Positions 8,734 through 17,311 of a stretch of 64,000 nt of DNA are shown piece by piece. This DNA is from Roseibacillus sp. GTDB lineage: Bacteria; Verrucomicrobiota; Verrucomicrobiia; Verrucomicrobiales; Akkermansiaceae. The notes under the pieces are model-generated. The model saw nothing but the letters and a program-made list of their open reading frames with translations. It did not search any database and was not told the DNA's origin. How positions within the stretch are numbered: the stretch's first letter is position 1; each line of letters begins with the position of its first letter. Both the position numbers and the translations under genes were made by a program. The stretch is taken from the NCBI GenBank assembly GCA_028821775.1, contig JAPKFB010000003.1, positions 1-64,000 on the forward strand. The letters run 5' to 3'.

Positions 8734-9423
8734 CTAAAGAAAGTCCCGGATGGAATGGAGCTTGAGGCGGGAGGTGCGGGGGTCGTTGTAGAAGAAGATC
8801 AAGCCGCGGGCTTTGTCTCGCAACGGCCAGTTGGAGGAAAAGAAGGACTTCCAAGCCTTCTCCTTGCGGTAGTAGAAAATGGCGTGACAGAGGTCCTTGC
8901 CCTGGTCCGCGGTGGGTCTGATGATGGTGTGTCTACCTGGTTTGAGGGCGAATTTTTTTGCTCCCACCTCGCCGGCGATGTCGATCTTGGTGGCATTGAG
9001 GAAGAGGAATTTTCTGCTTCCAAATTGAGTGGCGCGGTTGTCGAAGGGAATGATCGTGAAGCCGTCAGCGTTGGTGGCTCCCTTGCGCACGAGAAGGAGG
9101 AGTTGCTGGGAGGAACTGAGGGCCCTCGCCTTTCCATAGACCTTGAACTTGGGCGTCCCATCTGTGCCTTCGCCGATCTTGCCGACTGCCCAGGTGGCGA
9201 GGCGCTTGACCGAGTAGGGAGCGGAAAGCTGGTTGGACGGGATCTCAACTTCGAGGGTCTTGCCTTCCCCGATCAGCAATTCGATCGGCTGGGGTTTGGC
9301 GAGGCGCGGAAAGGAAACGAAGCGGAGAGTGACGTTCTCGCTTTGCTGGGCCAGGCAGGGATGCATGGAGGCCGCCCAAGCAAGGAGGAGGAGGGGGATG
9401 CTCGGAAGACGAGGGAAAGGCAT
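8734..9423 (-). CDS. Secreted conserved protein paired with Verru_Chthon protein A
   Basis: A 229-residue protein with a clear signal peptide (cleavage near CLA-Q, residue 25). The mature part looks like beta strands with no catalytic motif I recognise. Repeated phrases such as IPFDNRATQFGSRKFLFLN suggest two similar beta domains. It starts 36 bp after the stop of the Verru_Chthon protein A gene on the same strand, so it is probably cotranscribed. I believe small secreted proteins of this kind often accompany Verru_Chthon genes in Verrucomicrobiota, but I cannot check that. Function unknown. Confidence 0.6.
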   Translation of the reverse strand: MPFPRLPSIPLLLLAWAASMHPCLAQQSENVTLRFVSFPRLAKPQPIELLIGEGKTLEVEIPSNQLSAPYSVKRLATWAVGKIGEGTDGTPKFKVYGKARALSSSQQLLLLVRKGATNADGFTIIPFDNRATQFGSRKFLFLNATKIDIAGEVGAKKFALKPGRHTIIRPTADQGKDLCHAIFYYRKEKAWKSFFSSNWPLRDKARGLIFFYNDPRTSRLKLHSIRDFL

Positions 9424-9459
9424 ATTCTATTGTTCGGAAGGATTGGGAGGTGACGATGA

Positions 9460-12400
9460 TCATACTTCCTGCTTGCTGAGAAAGCGGAAACGCACGATTC
9501 GCAGCTTGCGGCCGAAGATCTTGTTGGTCTTGGAATCGAGATCGGCCTGCTTGAGGTGGGCTTCGTCCTCTTTGGAGTCGAGGTATTCGGGGACGCGCTG
9601 CACGACAGCTTCGCACCAGGCCCGGGCTGCGACCTTGCCGTTGCTATCGAGGGAGTCGCCGTAGGTCCGGATCACGAAGGTGTCGCCCCGGGGGGTGAGC
9701 TGGGCGGCGAAGTTGCGCAGAAGATCAGCTTGGTCGACGTAGGCGGCACTGCCATAGGCGACGGGGCCTTCGAGGGCCTCCTGGAACGGGGCATTCATTT
9801 TGCTGAGTTCATCGGGAGTGAAGCGGCGGTCGGGGGAGCGGAAGCCTTCGTTGATGGCGACGCTATCGTCATCGAGGGCCGCTTGCAGGGCTCCCTTGAC
9901 TGCGAGTTCCTTGTCGCTGGCATCGAGTCGCCGATTGATGAACTCAGAGAGTGAGAGGAAGGGGCCGCGCAGCTTGACCTGCTTGACGACCGCGACGGCA
10001 AGATCCTCGATTTCCTGATCGCTTAGATCGCGCCAGCTGGTCCATTGGTCGGGGTCAGCGGGATCCTGGCTGCTGCCTTGGTGGGGGGCTCCATTGGGCA
10101 GAGAGACTGATGAGACGGGGGTGCCGGTGGGGGCTTCATCATCGAGCTTGAGCCCCGTCCTCATGGCGGCGCTCTTTTCGAGGAAGGAGATTTTCTTACC
10201 CTTGAGGCTGGAGAGAAACACCTTCCAGGCTTCCACTGAGGTGGAATTGACGTTGAAGGGGCCCTTGAGGAGGAGGTGGGAGGAGATCGTGTCGGCAAGT
10301 CCGCCGACCGGGAGGCGGGCGTCGCGGAACATCTTGGAGAGTCGGCTCTCATCGATGTTTTTCAGGTAGGGGACGATGCGACGGTTGGGCAAGTCATCTC
10401 CTTCAAAGAAAAAGCGTTCGGCGATCTGTTCGGCGCTACCGCGCGAAGTTTCGAAGACATCGGTGGTGGCGGGAGCGATGGAGGAGAAGAAGTAATCGTC
10501 CCAGAGAGCCTTGTTGGCGAGGTAGGAATGGTCCGCCAGGGTGACCCTTTTGTCGCTGATGTCTTCGCTGAATTCGCGGGTCCAGTTGGTGGAGGCTTCA
10601 TCGGCCTTGATGTAGGGATGAGCGTATGAATTTCCGATCGCTTGCAGGGTGTGGGGAAAGAGCCCGCCCTGTCCGCTGGCGGTGGTGCGCTGGAAGGCGT
10701 CGAAGGTGTTGCTGGCGCGGGAACCGAGCGCTTCATTGGCGAGGCTGAAACCGCCGAGGTGGGCATGGCTGAGGGAGGCAATGGAGATTGGGGGGACGAC
10801 CGGAACCTCTTGCTGGACGACGTTGGTGGTGCCGGTCTCGGTGGTGTAGCCGCCCCCATAGAATCCTTGATTCTGCCGGTTGACGGCCACGTTGGCTTCA
10901 AACACCGAGTTGATATTCTCGACCCACCAGTTCCATCCGTGGTGGTAAAAGGAGTCGTCATCGGCGCGGTCGATGAAGGCTGTCCCGGTGATGGGGGTTG
11001 AGTGCAGGAAGGGGCGGCTGGTGAAGTGGCGTCCGGCATAGGCCCCGGCATTCGACGATTCGTGGGTTTCACATCCCGCCACCAGGTTGACGAGCAGGAA
11101 GGGCTCATAGTCGGCGGCGATAATAGCGGCGCCCGAACGAGGTGGGTAGCTGATCTTGGTTTCCTCATTCGGGAAGGACTTTTTCATCAGTTGGGCGTTG
11201 AAGCGCTTGGTCTTGACCACTCCGTTCACCCGCGAACCCATGCGGCTGCAGAGCTGGTATTGGCGGTTCATCCAGAGTGTGCGGTCGTGTCCGCCGGCCG
11301 CCTGCGACACGCTCGATTGGCGCATGAAGAACTGGAGGGCGCTGCCGTTGGCCAGTTCGGTGTCCTCGCTGGCTTCTATCGTGAAGGAGATCTGATCCCC
11401 GGCGCTGAAAGTGAGGGCGCCGTTTCCCCGGCTGGCGTCGGGGGGCTCGATGTGCTGGTTGTTGGTGCTCTGGTCGGAGCGGGGCATTTTCAGGAATAGA
11501 TTGGGGTTCCAGCCCGGAACGACTTCCCGGTCGGCCTTGAAGACGTTGGAGTTGACCAAGCGGTTGAGGCCGGATCTCCCGAGGGAAAAGACGCGGACTT
11601 CGCCGGGTTCAAAGACGATGGGACGGATGCCGGAAAAGAAGAGAGTGAAGCCCGTGTCGCGGTCCCCCCCCGAACTGAGGCCGTTTGTGATCCATGCCAG
11701 GGACGTGTCCGTGGAGGAAATGTACTGGCCGTTGTTTTTGTTCCAGCGGATGGCAAGGGGCAGGTTGAAGAAGCGCATCTGGGTGGCGTAGTGCATTGGA
11801 TCGCCGTGGTTCATGACCAGCGGAACGTTGTAGGGGTTCCAGAGGGTCATGGAGGGGGTGATGCCCAGATGGAGTTTGTGGGTGTCCGTGTTCCTGGGGT
11901 TGTTACGTTGTTCCGTCGAAGTCCGGGGCTCGGCGGTGGTGCTGAGGAGGAACTGAAGTTTGATGGGCACGGGGAGGCGGTAGAGGTTGGTATACTCGCG
12001 TTTAAAAGCTGGGCCTCCGCTCCCAAAATCGGGATTGCTGATCTGAATCCCGCTGCGCAGAAGCCGCGACCCGAAGGTCACGCCCTTGTGGCGGTAGAGT
12101 TGGTAGTAGGCTGCGAGGTCCTGGATGGGAACGCGCTCCTGCCCGGCGGCGTCGAAGCGATAGAGCATGAACTGGTCGCTTGTTTCGCGGTCGTTGATGG
12201 GGCGCTCAAGGAGGGTGGTCAGATCGCGTTTGAGGCCGCCCTCCCGCACATCAGCCAGGACCTGGTAGGAATAGGGCGTGGTGTGGTGGAAGTTGTTCGG
12301 GGCGTCCTCGGTGGCTCCGTCGACAAGGCTGAGGGTCTGCAGGGATAGGACGGCCTTCAGTTGCCCTTCGTCCGCCAGCTGTTCGAGCCCCTCGATGGTG

Positions 12401-13173
12401 CTGGTCCCGGTCGAGCCGGGAGCCTGGTGCCGGAAGATTTTCTTCGCGAGGGACTGCCGGTCGTCGAGTTCATAGGAATCTTCCATGATGCGGGCCTTCT
12501 GGCTTTCGTCACCGATCCACCACCCGTAGCGACCGGATGGGGCGGTGGCCCCTAGTCGGGAGCGAACCGGAATGAGGCGCGCATTGACAAAGTCCTCTGG
12601 TTTGCTGTCAGTCCCAAGTGATCCTCTTTCGACGAGGCGAACTGCGGCGGCATTTGCCCCCGGTGCGACCGAACCTTCGAGAGAAAGGTTGAGGGCGGTT
12701 GAAAGCTCCCCGGTCTCACTTTGATTGAGCGAGACGAGCCACGAGCGGAAGTGATCTTTTCGGTTCTTGGTGTAGGTCGGGTGCATGCCGGTGTTGGCGT
12801 CTCCCTTGATGGTGCGGTGCTCGCTTGGCTCGTCGGGGCTATTCTGGGCGCCATCGAGCTCGCCAGCCCGCCATGAATCCCACACTCCAGTCCAATGCCG
12901 GTGGCCGAGAGTATTTGCCAGAATGGTGCTTTCCGCGGAGACCCGTTGGTCGGGACCGAGTTGCTGCTGCAATTCGCCGATGGCCAGCATGAGCGCAAGG
13001 CGGGCATTGGCGCGGGCCTCCATCAGGGCGGCATCCTGCGAGGTGGTGCGGATTGTAACGGTGCTGAGGCTGAGCAGGGCGATGGCAACCAAGCTGAGAA
13101 GGACCAGCATGCTGATGGTTGTCAGGAGTGCAAACCCGTTGCGTTCGGAGTGGAGGGATGATTGGGTTTTCAT
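9460..13173 (-). CDS. Verru_Chthon cassette protein A (prepilin-like giant pseudopilin)
   Basis: A 1237-residue protein whose N-terminus is prepilin-like: a charged leader, NGFALLTTISMLVLLSLVAI, and one membrane helix, then a very long exported domain. The leader, the length and internal blocks (YHHGWNWWVEN, SLSHAHLGGFSLANEA) fit the Verru_Chthon cassette A family, known mainly from Verrucomicrobiota. Such proteins resemble type IV pseudopilins and are presumed to be processed by prepilin peptidase. Cassette proteins B, C and D usually accompany A but none is seen here. The start ATG at 13173 gives the typical short leader. A tRNA gene lies about 200 bp upstream. Confidence 0.85.
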   Translation of the reverse strand: MKTQSSLHSERNGFALLTTISMLVLLSLVAIALLSLSTVTIRTTSQDAALMEARANARLALMLAIGELQQQLGPDQRVSAESTILANTLGHRHWTGVWDSWRAGELDGAQNSPDEPSEHRTIKGDANTGMHPTYTKNRKDHFRSWLVSLNQSETGELSTALNLSLEGSVAPGANAAAVRLVERGSLGTDSKPEDFVNARLIPVRSRLGATAPSGRYGWWIGDESQKARIMEDSYELDDRQSLAKKIFRHQAPGSTGTSTIEGLEQLADEGQLKAVLSLQTLSLVDGATEDAPNNFHHTTPYSYQVLADVREGGLKRDLTTLLERPINDRETSDQFMLYRFDAAGQERVPIQDLAAYYQLYRHKGVTFGSRLLRSGIQISNPDFGSGGPAFKREYTNLYRLPVPIKLQFLLSTTAEPRTSTEQRNNPRNTDTHKLHLGITPSMTLWNPYNVPLVMNHGDPMHYATQMRFFNLPLAIRWNKNNGQYISSTDTSLAWITNGLSSGGDRDTGFTLFFSGIRPIVFEPGEVRVFSLGRSGLNRLVNSNVFKADREVVPGWNPNLFLKMPRSDQSTNNQHIEPPDASRGNGALTFSAGDQISFTIEASEDTELANGSALQFFMRQSSVSQAAGGHDRTLWMNRQYQLCSRMGSRVNGVVKTKRFNAQLMKKSFPNEETKISYPPRSGAAIIAADYEPFLLVNLVAGCETHESSNAGAYAGRHFTSRPFLHSTPITGTAFIDRADDDSFYHHGWNWWVENINSVFEANVAVNRQNQGFYGGGYTTETGTTNVVQQEVPVVPPISIASLSHAHLGGFSLANEALGSRASNTFDAFQRTTASGQGGLFPHTLQAIGNSYAHPYIKADEASTNWTREFSEDISDKRVTLADHSYLANKALWDDYFFSSIAPATTDVFETSRGSAEQIAERFFFEGDDLPNRRIVPYLKNIDESRLSKMFRDARLPVGGLADTISSHLLLKGPFNVNSTSVEAWKVFLSSLKGKKISFLEKSAAMRTGLKLDDEAPTGTPVSSVSLPNGAPHQGSSQDPADPDQWTSWRDLSDQEIEDLAVAVVKQVKLRGPFLSLSEFINRRLDASDKELAVKGALQAALDDDSVAINEGFRSPDRRFTPDELSKMNAPFQEALEGPVAYGSAAYVDQADLLRNFAAQLTPRGDTFVIRTYGDSLDSNGKVAARAWCEAVVQRVPEYLDSKEDEAHLKQADLDSKTNKIFGRKLRIVRFRFLSKQEV

Positions 13174-13378
13174 CGGTTCCTACGCATCAGGATTCATCTC
13201 AAAGTGAGGTGAGATTCAGCCATCTCGAATGGGAATAGCTCGGCCATCGGCACTTGCAAAAATCGGCAACCAGGCACCCGTCTTGCCCATTTAGATAACA
13301 ATCCACTTCCATTGCGAAAATGCAATCCCATTTGTGGAGCAGCCTTTTCGTTCAAATGCCGTAAATTCTATGATTCAA

Positions 13379-13453
13379 TGGTGCTCGGTACTGGACTTGA
13401 ACCAGTGACTTCATCCGTGTGAAGGATGCACTCTACCACTGAGTTAACCGAGC
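13379..13453 (-). tRNA. tRNA-Val (anticodon CAC)
   Basis: The minus strand folds into a full 75-nt cloverleaf. The acceptor stem is GCTCGGT/ACCGAGC, the D-arm is ACTC/GAGT with loop AGTGGTA, and the anticodon stem is CATCC/GGATG with loop TTCACAC (anticodon CAC). It has a 5-nt variable loop, a T-arm ACTGG/CCAGT with loop TTCAAGT, discriminator A and an encoded CCA at 13379-13381. The anticodon reads valine codon GTG. Confidence 0.97.
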
Positions 13454-13506
13454 GTCTGGCGGAGACTTAGCGCATGCCTGCGGATGAGGCAAGTGTGGAA
13501 GGAGAG

Positions 13507-14184
13507 TCATTTTTTGGAGGGTTTGCCTTGGGGTCTGCCCTTCTTGATTTCGAGACCGCGGAGGACGATGTCGTCGAAATAACCCATGTCGTCAAAGGAT
13601 CCGATTCCGATTTGGCCCCAGGTGAAGGTCTTGTCGACGGTGGACTTGACGGGCTTCGCCATGTCGTCGAAGTAGACCTCGATCTTACCGCTCTCCACGT
13701 CGCGCACGATCTTGAGGTTGTGGAACTGGCCGTTCTTCCAGGGGATGCCTTCCTTGACCATGGTGAGATTGGTGCGCGGGGCCTCGTTGACGATGAAGAT
13801 TTGACTCGAATTCTGATCGGGGACTTCGCCGAGGTGGAGGTAGTAATAGTGGGAGGGGTTCTGGTAGTTGAAGAAGAAGCAGAGGTCGCGGTGGCCGCGG
13901 GTGGTCTGCGTGGTCTGAATGCGCGCGGTGAGCACGAAGGAACCCACGATTTTGTCCTTGAGGAGGGAGATGCTGTGGGGACTGCGGTAGGGCGGATTGT
14001 AGCTCGATTTTCCCAGCAGTTCGTAGACCTGGTTGCCGTCGATTTCGGTCAGCTTCCACTTTTTGTCGTCGGTGGTTTTCCAGGCGTGGGCGCCCTTGGA
14101 GAAATCTTCCTTGATGATGAGAGGGAGGTCCTTGTCCGCGTGGAGGGTGGCGGTGAGAGCAGTGAGGAGGAGGAGTGTGCGCAT
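13507..14184 (-). CDS. Secreted LamG/3-keto-disaccharide-hydrolase-like (DUF1080-type) protein
   Basis: A 225-residue protein with a signal peptide (MRTLLLLTALTATLHA) and one jelly-roll domain of concanavalin A-like type. Supporting phrases are a FSKGAHAWKTTDDKKWKL opening, FNYQNPSHYYYLHLG, HNLKIVRDVESGKIEVYFDD and IGIGSFDDMGYFDDIVL. These resemble the DUF1080/LamG glycan-binding or glycoside-cleaving domains abundant in Planctomycetes and Verrucomicrobia. No catalytic acid pair can be assigned. It is last in a minus-strand series after the epimerase, DJ-1 and broken cytochrome genes, pointing to secreted sugar metabolism. Confidence 0.72.
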   Translation of the reverse strand: MRTLLLLTALTATLHADKDLPLIIKEDFSKGAHAWKTTDDKKWKLTEIDGNQVYELLGKSSYNPPYRSPHSISLLKDKIVGSFVLTARIQTTQTTRGHRDLCFFFNYQNPSHYYYLHLGEVPDQNSSQIFIVNEAPRTNLTMVKEGIPWKNGQFHNLKIVRDVESGKIEVYFDDMAKPVKSTVDKTFTWGQIGIGSFDDMGYFDDIVLRGLEIKKGRPQGKPSKK

Positions 14185-14229
14185 GAGGAGAGGTTGGAGG
14201 GGGCAGAATTGAGTTACAAGGGGTAAGAT

Positions 14230-14645
14230 GTCGCAGACGGGTGGGGGTCTGGCAGGCAGCGCAGCCGACTTGATGGTAGAGGTTGTGGTCTCGGGTGGGA
14301 TTACCCGGGAGAGTCGGGGAGTCAGGCCCTTTTACAGGGATCGAGAGCAGGTAGTGGGTGAGGGCTTCGAGGTCCTCTCCGGCCTTCTCAGGATCTAAGC
14401 CGAAGAGATGTGGCATGTGACATCGACTTCAGAGCGTGAGGGGAGTCGATCAATCCTGGCAGGAGCGACGATGAGAAGAGGTGGTGCAGTCCCGCGAGAT
14501 CGGGCGCCCCCGCGGTGCTTCCCAATTGGTGACAATGGCCGCAGCCGTTTCAATAAATGAGAACCCGGCCTGCCGAAATCTCCGGCGGAGGCGCCGCGGA
14601 CAAAGTCAGCGTGCTTACAAGAATAACGAGGGCGAGAAACCTCAT
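14230..14645 (-). pseudogene. Decayed di-heme c-type cytochrome gene
   Basis: Starting at ATG 14645, which overlaps the DJ-1 stop (ATGA), the frame gives a signal peptide MRFLALVILVSTLTLSAA and then TGA at 14550-14552. The same frame continues with NGCGHCHQLGSTAGAPDLAG, a perfect heme site. Near 14416 a one-base shift is needed to continue as MPHLFGLDPEKAGEDLEAL. A second heme-like site follows as VGCAACQ, with the axial His replaced by Gln (codon 14249-14251), after which similarity fades. Three independent lesions indicate a pseudogene rather than one sequencing error. It was part of the epimerase/DJ-1/LamG operon. Confidence 0.8.
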
Positions 14646-15211
14646 GCGCCAAGCGCCTTGCGAGCTTCGTCCAAAAGGGCAATCCATGGTCCGATGAAGT
14701 GTCCGTTGTCATGGAAGGTGCGGCCGCTGACGAGGTTGCGGTCGATGACGCAGGGTTCGTCGACAAAGGTGCCGCCGCAGACTTCGAGGTCGAACTTGCA
14801 CTTGGGGACGGTGGCCATGCGGCGCCCGCGGACACAGTCCGCGTAGGCGGGGATCTCGACCCCGTGACAAACACTGCCGATCGGCTTGTTCTGCTCAAAA
14901 AAGTGTTTGGTAATGCGGACGAGATCTTCGTCGTAGCGAAGATATTCCGGAGCGCGGCCACCGCTGAAGAAGATGCCGAGATACTCGTCGGGATCGATCT
15001 CGCTGAAGGCGACCTCCGCTTCGATCGAGTAGCCTTCCCACTCCTTGGTGATCGTCCAGCCGGGCTTCACTTCATGGAGGACCATCTGGTAGCGGCGCTT
15101 TTCTGGAGCGGCGATGACCGGTTGGAAGCCGCCTTCGATGAGCCGGTAGAAGGGGTAAAGGGTGTCGACGGTTTCGGTGGCATCGCCGACGATGATGAGG
15201 ACTTTGGACAT
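14642..15211 (-). CDS. DJ-1/PfpI family protein
   Basis: A 189-residue single-domain protein of the DJ-1/PfpI glutamine amidotransferase-like superfamily: opening VLIIVGDATETVDT (Glu13), the FFSGGRAPEYLR loop, and the nucleophile elbow GSVCHGVEI with Cys115-His116. Members include deglycase- or glyoxalase-like enzymes, chaperones and peptidases; the exact activity cannot be told. It lacks a signal peptide, so it is cytosolic. It lies 72 bp after the epimerase gene and overlaps the broken cytochrome gene by four bases. Confidence 0.92.
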   Translation of the reverse strand: MSKVLIIVGDATETVDTLYPFYRLIEGGFQPVIAAPEKRRYQMVLHEVKPGWTITKEWEGYSIEAEVAFSEIDPDEYLGIFFSGGRAPEYLRYDEDLVRITKHFFEQNKPIGSVCHGVEIPAYADCVRGRRMATVPKCKFDLEVCGGTFVDEPCVIDRNLVSGRTFHDNGHFIGPWIALLDEARKALGA

Positions 15212-15283
15212 GGGGAGACGGTGGTCAGGAAAGAGGGCTCAGGGTTCTGAAGAGAGGGAAAACGAAAGAAGGGGGGCGATGAC

Positions 15284-16192
15284 CTAGATCTCGCGGAGGC
15301 ACTTTTCGAGGTAGGACCGGGAGCGATTGATCTCGGCGGTGACGCCGGCGGTGGTTTGGTGGATGGGGAGCCCGCGGGGGTAGGGGTGCATGAACGGTTC
15401 GGTGAATCCCGTGAAGTTGACTTTCTTGAGTCCGCGGAGAAGTGGAGTGAAGTCAAGCGGACCGCGGCCGGGCATTTGGAGAAGCTCCTTGTCGCGGGGC
15501 TGTTTCTGGTGGGAGCCGGTGCCGAACTGCTGGCCGTAAAAGAAGGCGATCTTGTTGCCGAGTTCGGGGATGAGCTCGCCCTGCATCCGGGCGTCCTGCG
15601 GAAGGTGGTGTGGCGCGAAGGCGAGACCCAGGTGAGGATGGGTTGCGAACTCAGCAAACCACTTCATGCCATCCGTGGTGGTAAGAATCTGGCCGCTGTG
15701 ATTCTCGATCGCGATGGTGACCCCGTGTTCGCCAGCGGCGTCCGCATGGGGCATCATTTGATCGACGAATCCTTTCACGGCGGCCTTCAGTTCGTCGCCT
15801 TTCGCGCTCTTGTTGCCCCTGGCGCCGCAGACGATGAGATGGCAACCAAAGCGTTTCGCGATCGGGAGTTCGAGCCCGAGTCCGAAGGGCCCGAGTTTGT
15901 AGTGGGTGAGGACACCGAGTTGGACTTTGCTTTTCCTGAGGAGTTCCTCGAGAGCATCGAGTCCCATCTCGGCGATTTGTTCACGATGGTTGGCGTGGGG
16001 ACGGGGCCAGATATCGATCGCGCTCGTTCCAGCCATACTGATTTCAGGAAGGACCTCAGCGAGTGGAGTGGTGCCATACATCGCCGAGGAAACGAGGTAA
16101 TTGAGCTTGAAGTTCTGCTCCGTCTTCGTGGCACGGGAGGTGCTGGCGAGAGCCGCGGCGCTGGTGAGTTGGCAAAAAGTGCGGCGATTCAT
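15284..16192 (-). CDS. Tat-signal sugar phosphate isomerase/epimerase-type TIM barrel
   Basis: From ATG 16192 the protein has 302 residues with a Tat-like signal (MNRRTFCQLTSAAALASTS); a TTG at 16243 would extend it without sense. The body is an AP-endonuclease-2-like barrel. Visible features are IDIWPRPHANHREQI, LIVCGARG, VTIAIENHSGQIL (metal-ligand Glu/His region), LGLAFAPHHLPQD, and NFTGFTEPF with a late Glu. These secreted TIM barrels are widespread in Planctomycetes and Verrucomicrobia and presumably isomerise sugars outside the cytoplasm. It heads the minus-strand operon and is divergent from nanA across about 190 bp. Confidence 0.85.
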   Translation of the reverse strand: MNRRTFCQLTSAAALASTSRATKTEQNFKLNYLVSSAMYGTTPLAEVLPEISMAGTSAIDIWPRPHANHREQIAEMGLDALEELLRKSKVQLGVLTHYKLGPFGLGLELPIAKRFGCHLIVCGARGNKSAKGDELKAAVKGFVDQMMPHADAAGEHGVTIAIENHSGQILTTTDGMKWFAEFATHPHLGLAFAPHHLPQDARMQGELIPELGNKIAFFYGQQFGTGSHQKQPRDKELLQMPGRGPLDFTPLLRGLKKVNFTGFTEPFMHPYPRGLPIHQTTAGVTAEINRSRSYLEKCLREI

Positions 16193-16381
16193 GAGTGGTG
16201 ACTGAGATAGAGAGCAGGAAGCGACCGATCTGTCAGTGGGCAATCGCGTTGATCTCAGCGCGCGAGCGGGAAGTCACCTGATCGGGGGCGGGTGGCAAAT
16301 ACGGGCCGAGCAGAGCAGGCTTGATCGACGAAGGCCTTTTGAGTTTGGAATCTGGGCAGAGAGTTGTCAGCGTGGTCTCGG

Positions 16382-17311
16382 ATGGAAGCGCTCGGGATAA
16401 AGGGATTGGTGGCCGCGGTGGTGACACCAATGGACCTGGATGGGGAATTGAATCTCGGGCTGGTGCCGCGGATCGCGGCGCACCTGGAGGGGATTGGGAT
16501 CTCGGGGGTCTACATCGCGGGCAGCACGGGGGAGGGGATGTCGTTGACCGACGACGAGCGGCGGGCGGTGGCGGAAGCCTATGTGGAAAGCTGCCGCGGG
16601 AAGATGCACACCGTCGTGCAAGTGGGGCACAACAGCATGAAGGCGGCGGCGGCGCTGGCGGCCCATGCGGAAGCGATCGGTGTGGATGCGATCTCTGCGA
16701 CGCCGACGGGATATTTTCAAGCGGATGGCGAGCGCGGTCTGGTGGGGGCGATGGCTGCGATTGTCGAGGCGGCGCCGAAGACGCCCTTCTATTACTATCA
16801 CATCCCGAAGCTGTCCGGGACCAACATGAATCCGATGCGGTTTACGGAGCTCGCGATGAATGAGCTTCCCACCTTTTGTGGGATCAAGTATTCCGATGGT
16901 GGGACCGTTCACAATTTGCCTTTGCTACAAAAAATCGCCCCCGAGCTCGAGTTTTTGAGTGGTTCCGATGAAGGCTACCTGCAGTCCCTGGCAATCGGTT
17001 ACCAAGGGGCGGTGGGAAGTACCTACAACTACGCGGCGCCGCTTTATCACAAGGTGAGGGAGGCCTTCGAGGGGGGCGATATGCCGGAAGCTCGGCTCTG
17101 GCAGGGACGGGCCATGGAAATGATTGAGGCCATGCTTGCCAGTTGCGGACGAGCAAGTTTGAAAGCAATGATGGCGATGGTGGGGATTGACTGTGGCCCC
17201 TCTCGCCGGCCGGTGGAGCCTGCGACCCCGGAGCAATTTGCGAATCTCCGGACGAGCCTGGAGCAGATGGGTTGGTTTGCATGGATGAACATGGATGGAG
17301 CAGGAGCATGA
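16382..17311 (+). CDS. nanA: N-acetylneuraminate lyase (DHDPS/NAL superfamily)
   Basis: NanA cleaves N-acetylneuraminate to N-acetylmannosamine and pyruvate in the cytosol via a Schiff-base lysine. Seen in the 309 residues from ATG 16382: GSTGEG at 47-52, FYYYHIP (Tyr about 137-139), GIKYSD with Schiff-base Lys169, and FLSGSDE. The YYYHIP and GSTGEG forms favour sialic acid lyase over dihydrodipicolinate synthase. A TTG at 16364 would add six residues. The stop overlaps the start of the kelch-symporter gene (ATGA), so both are probably translated as a unit for sialic acid use. A sialidase lies about 19 kb downstream. Confidence 0.92.
   Translation: MEALGIKGLVAAVVTPMDLDGELNLGLVPRIAAHLEGIGISGVYIAGSTGEGMSLTDDERRAVAEAYVESCRGKMHTVVQVGHNSMKAAAALAAHAEAIGVDAISATPTGYFQADGERGLVGAMAAIVEAAPKTPFYYYHIPKLSGTNMNPMRFTELAMNELPTFCGIKYSDGGTVHNLPLLQKIAPELEFLSGSDEGYLQSLAIGYQGAVGSTYNYAAPLYHKVREAFEGGDMPEARLWQGRAMEMIEAMLASCGRASLKAMMAMVGIDCGPSRRPVEPATPEQFANLRTSLEQMGWFAWMNMDGAGA

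Noticed and set aside
13685-14416. A 243-residue minus-strand ORF as a gene
   Set aside because: Only its first 56 codons match a cytochrome; the remainder runs antisense-frame through the LamG-like gene.
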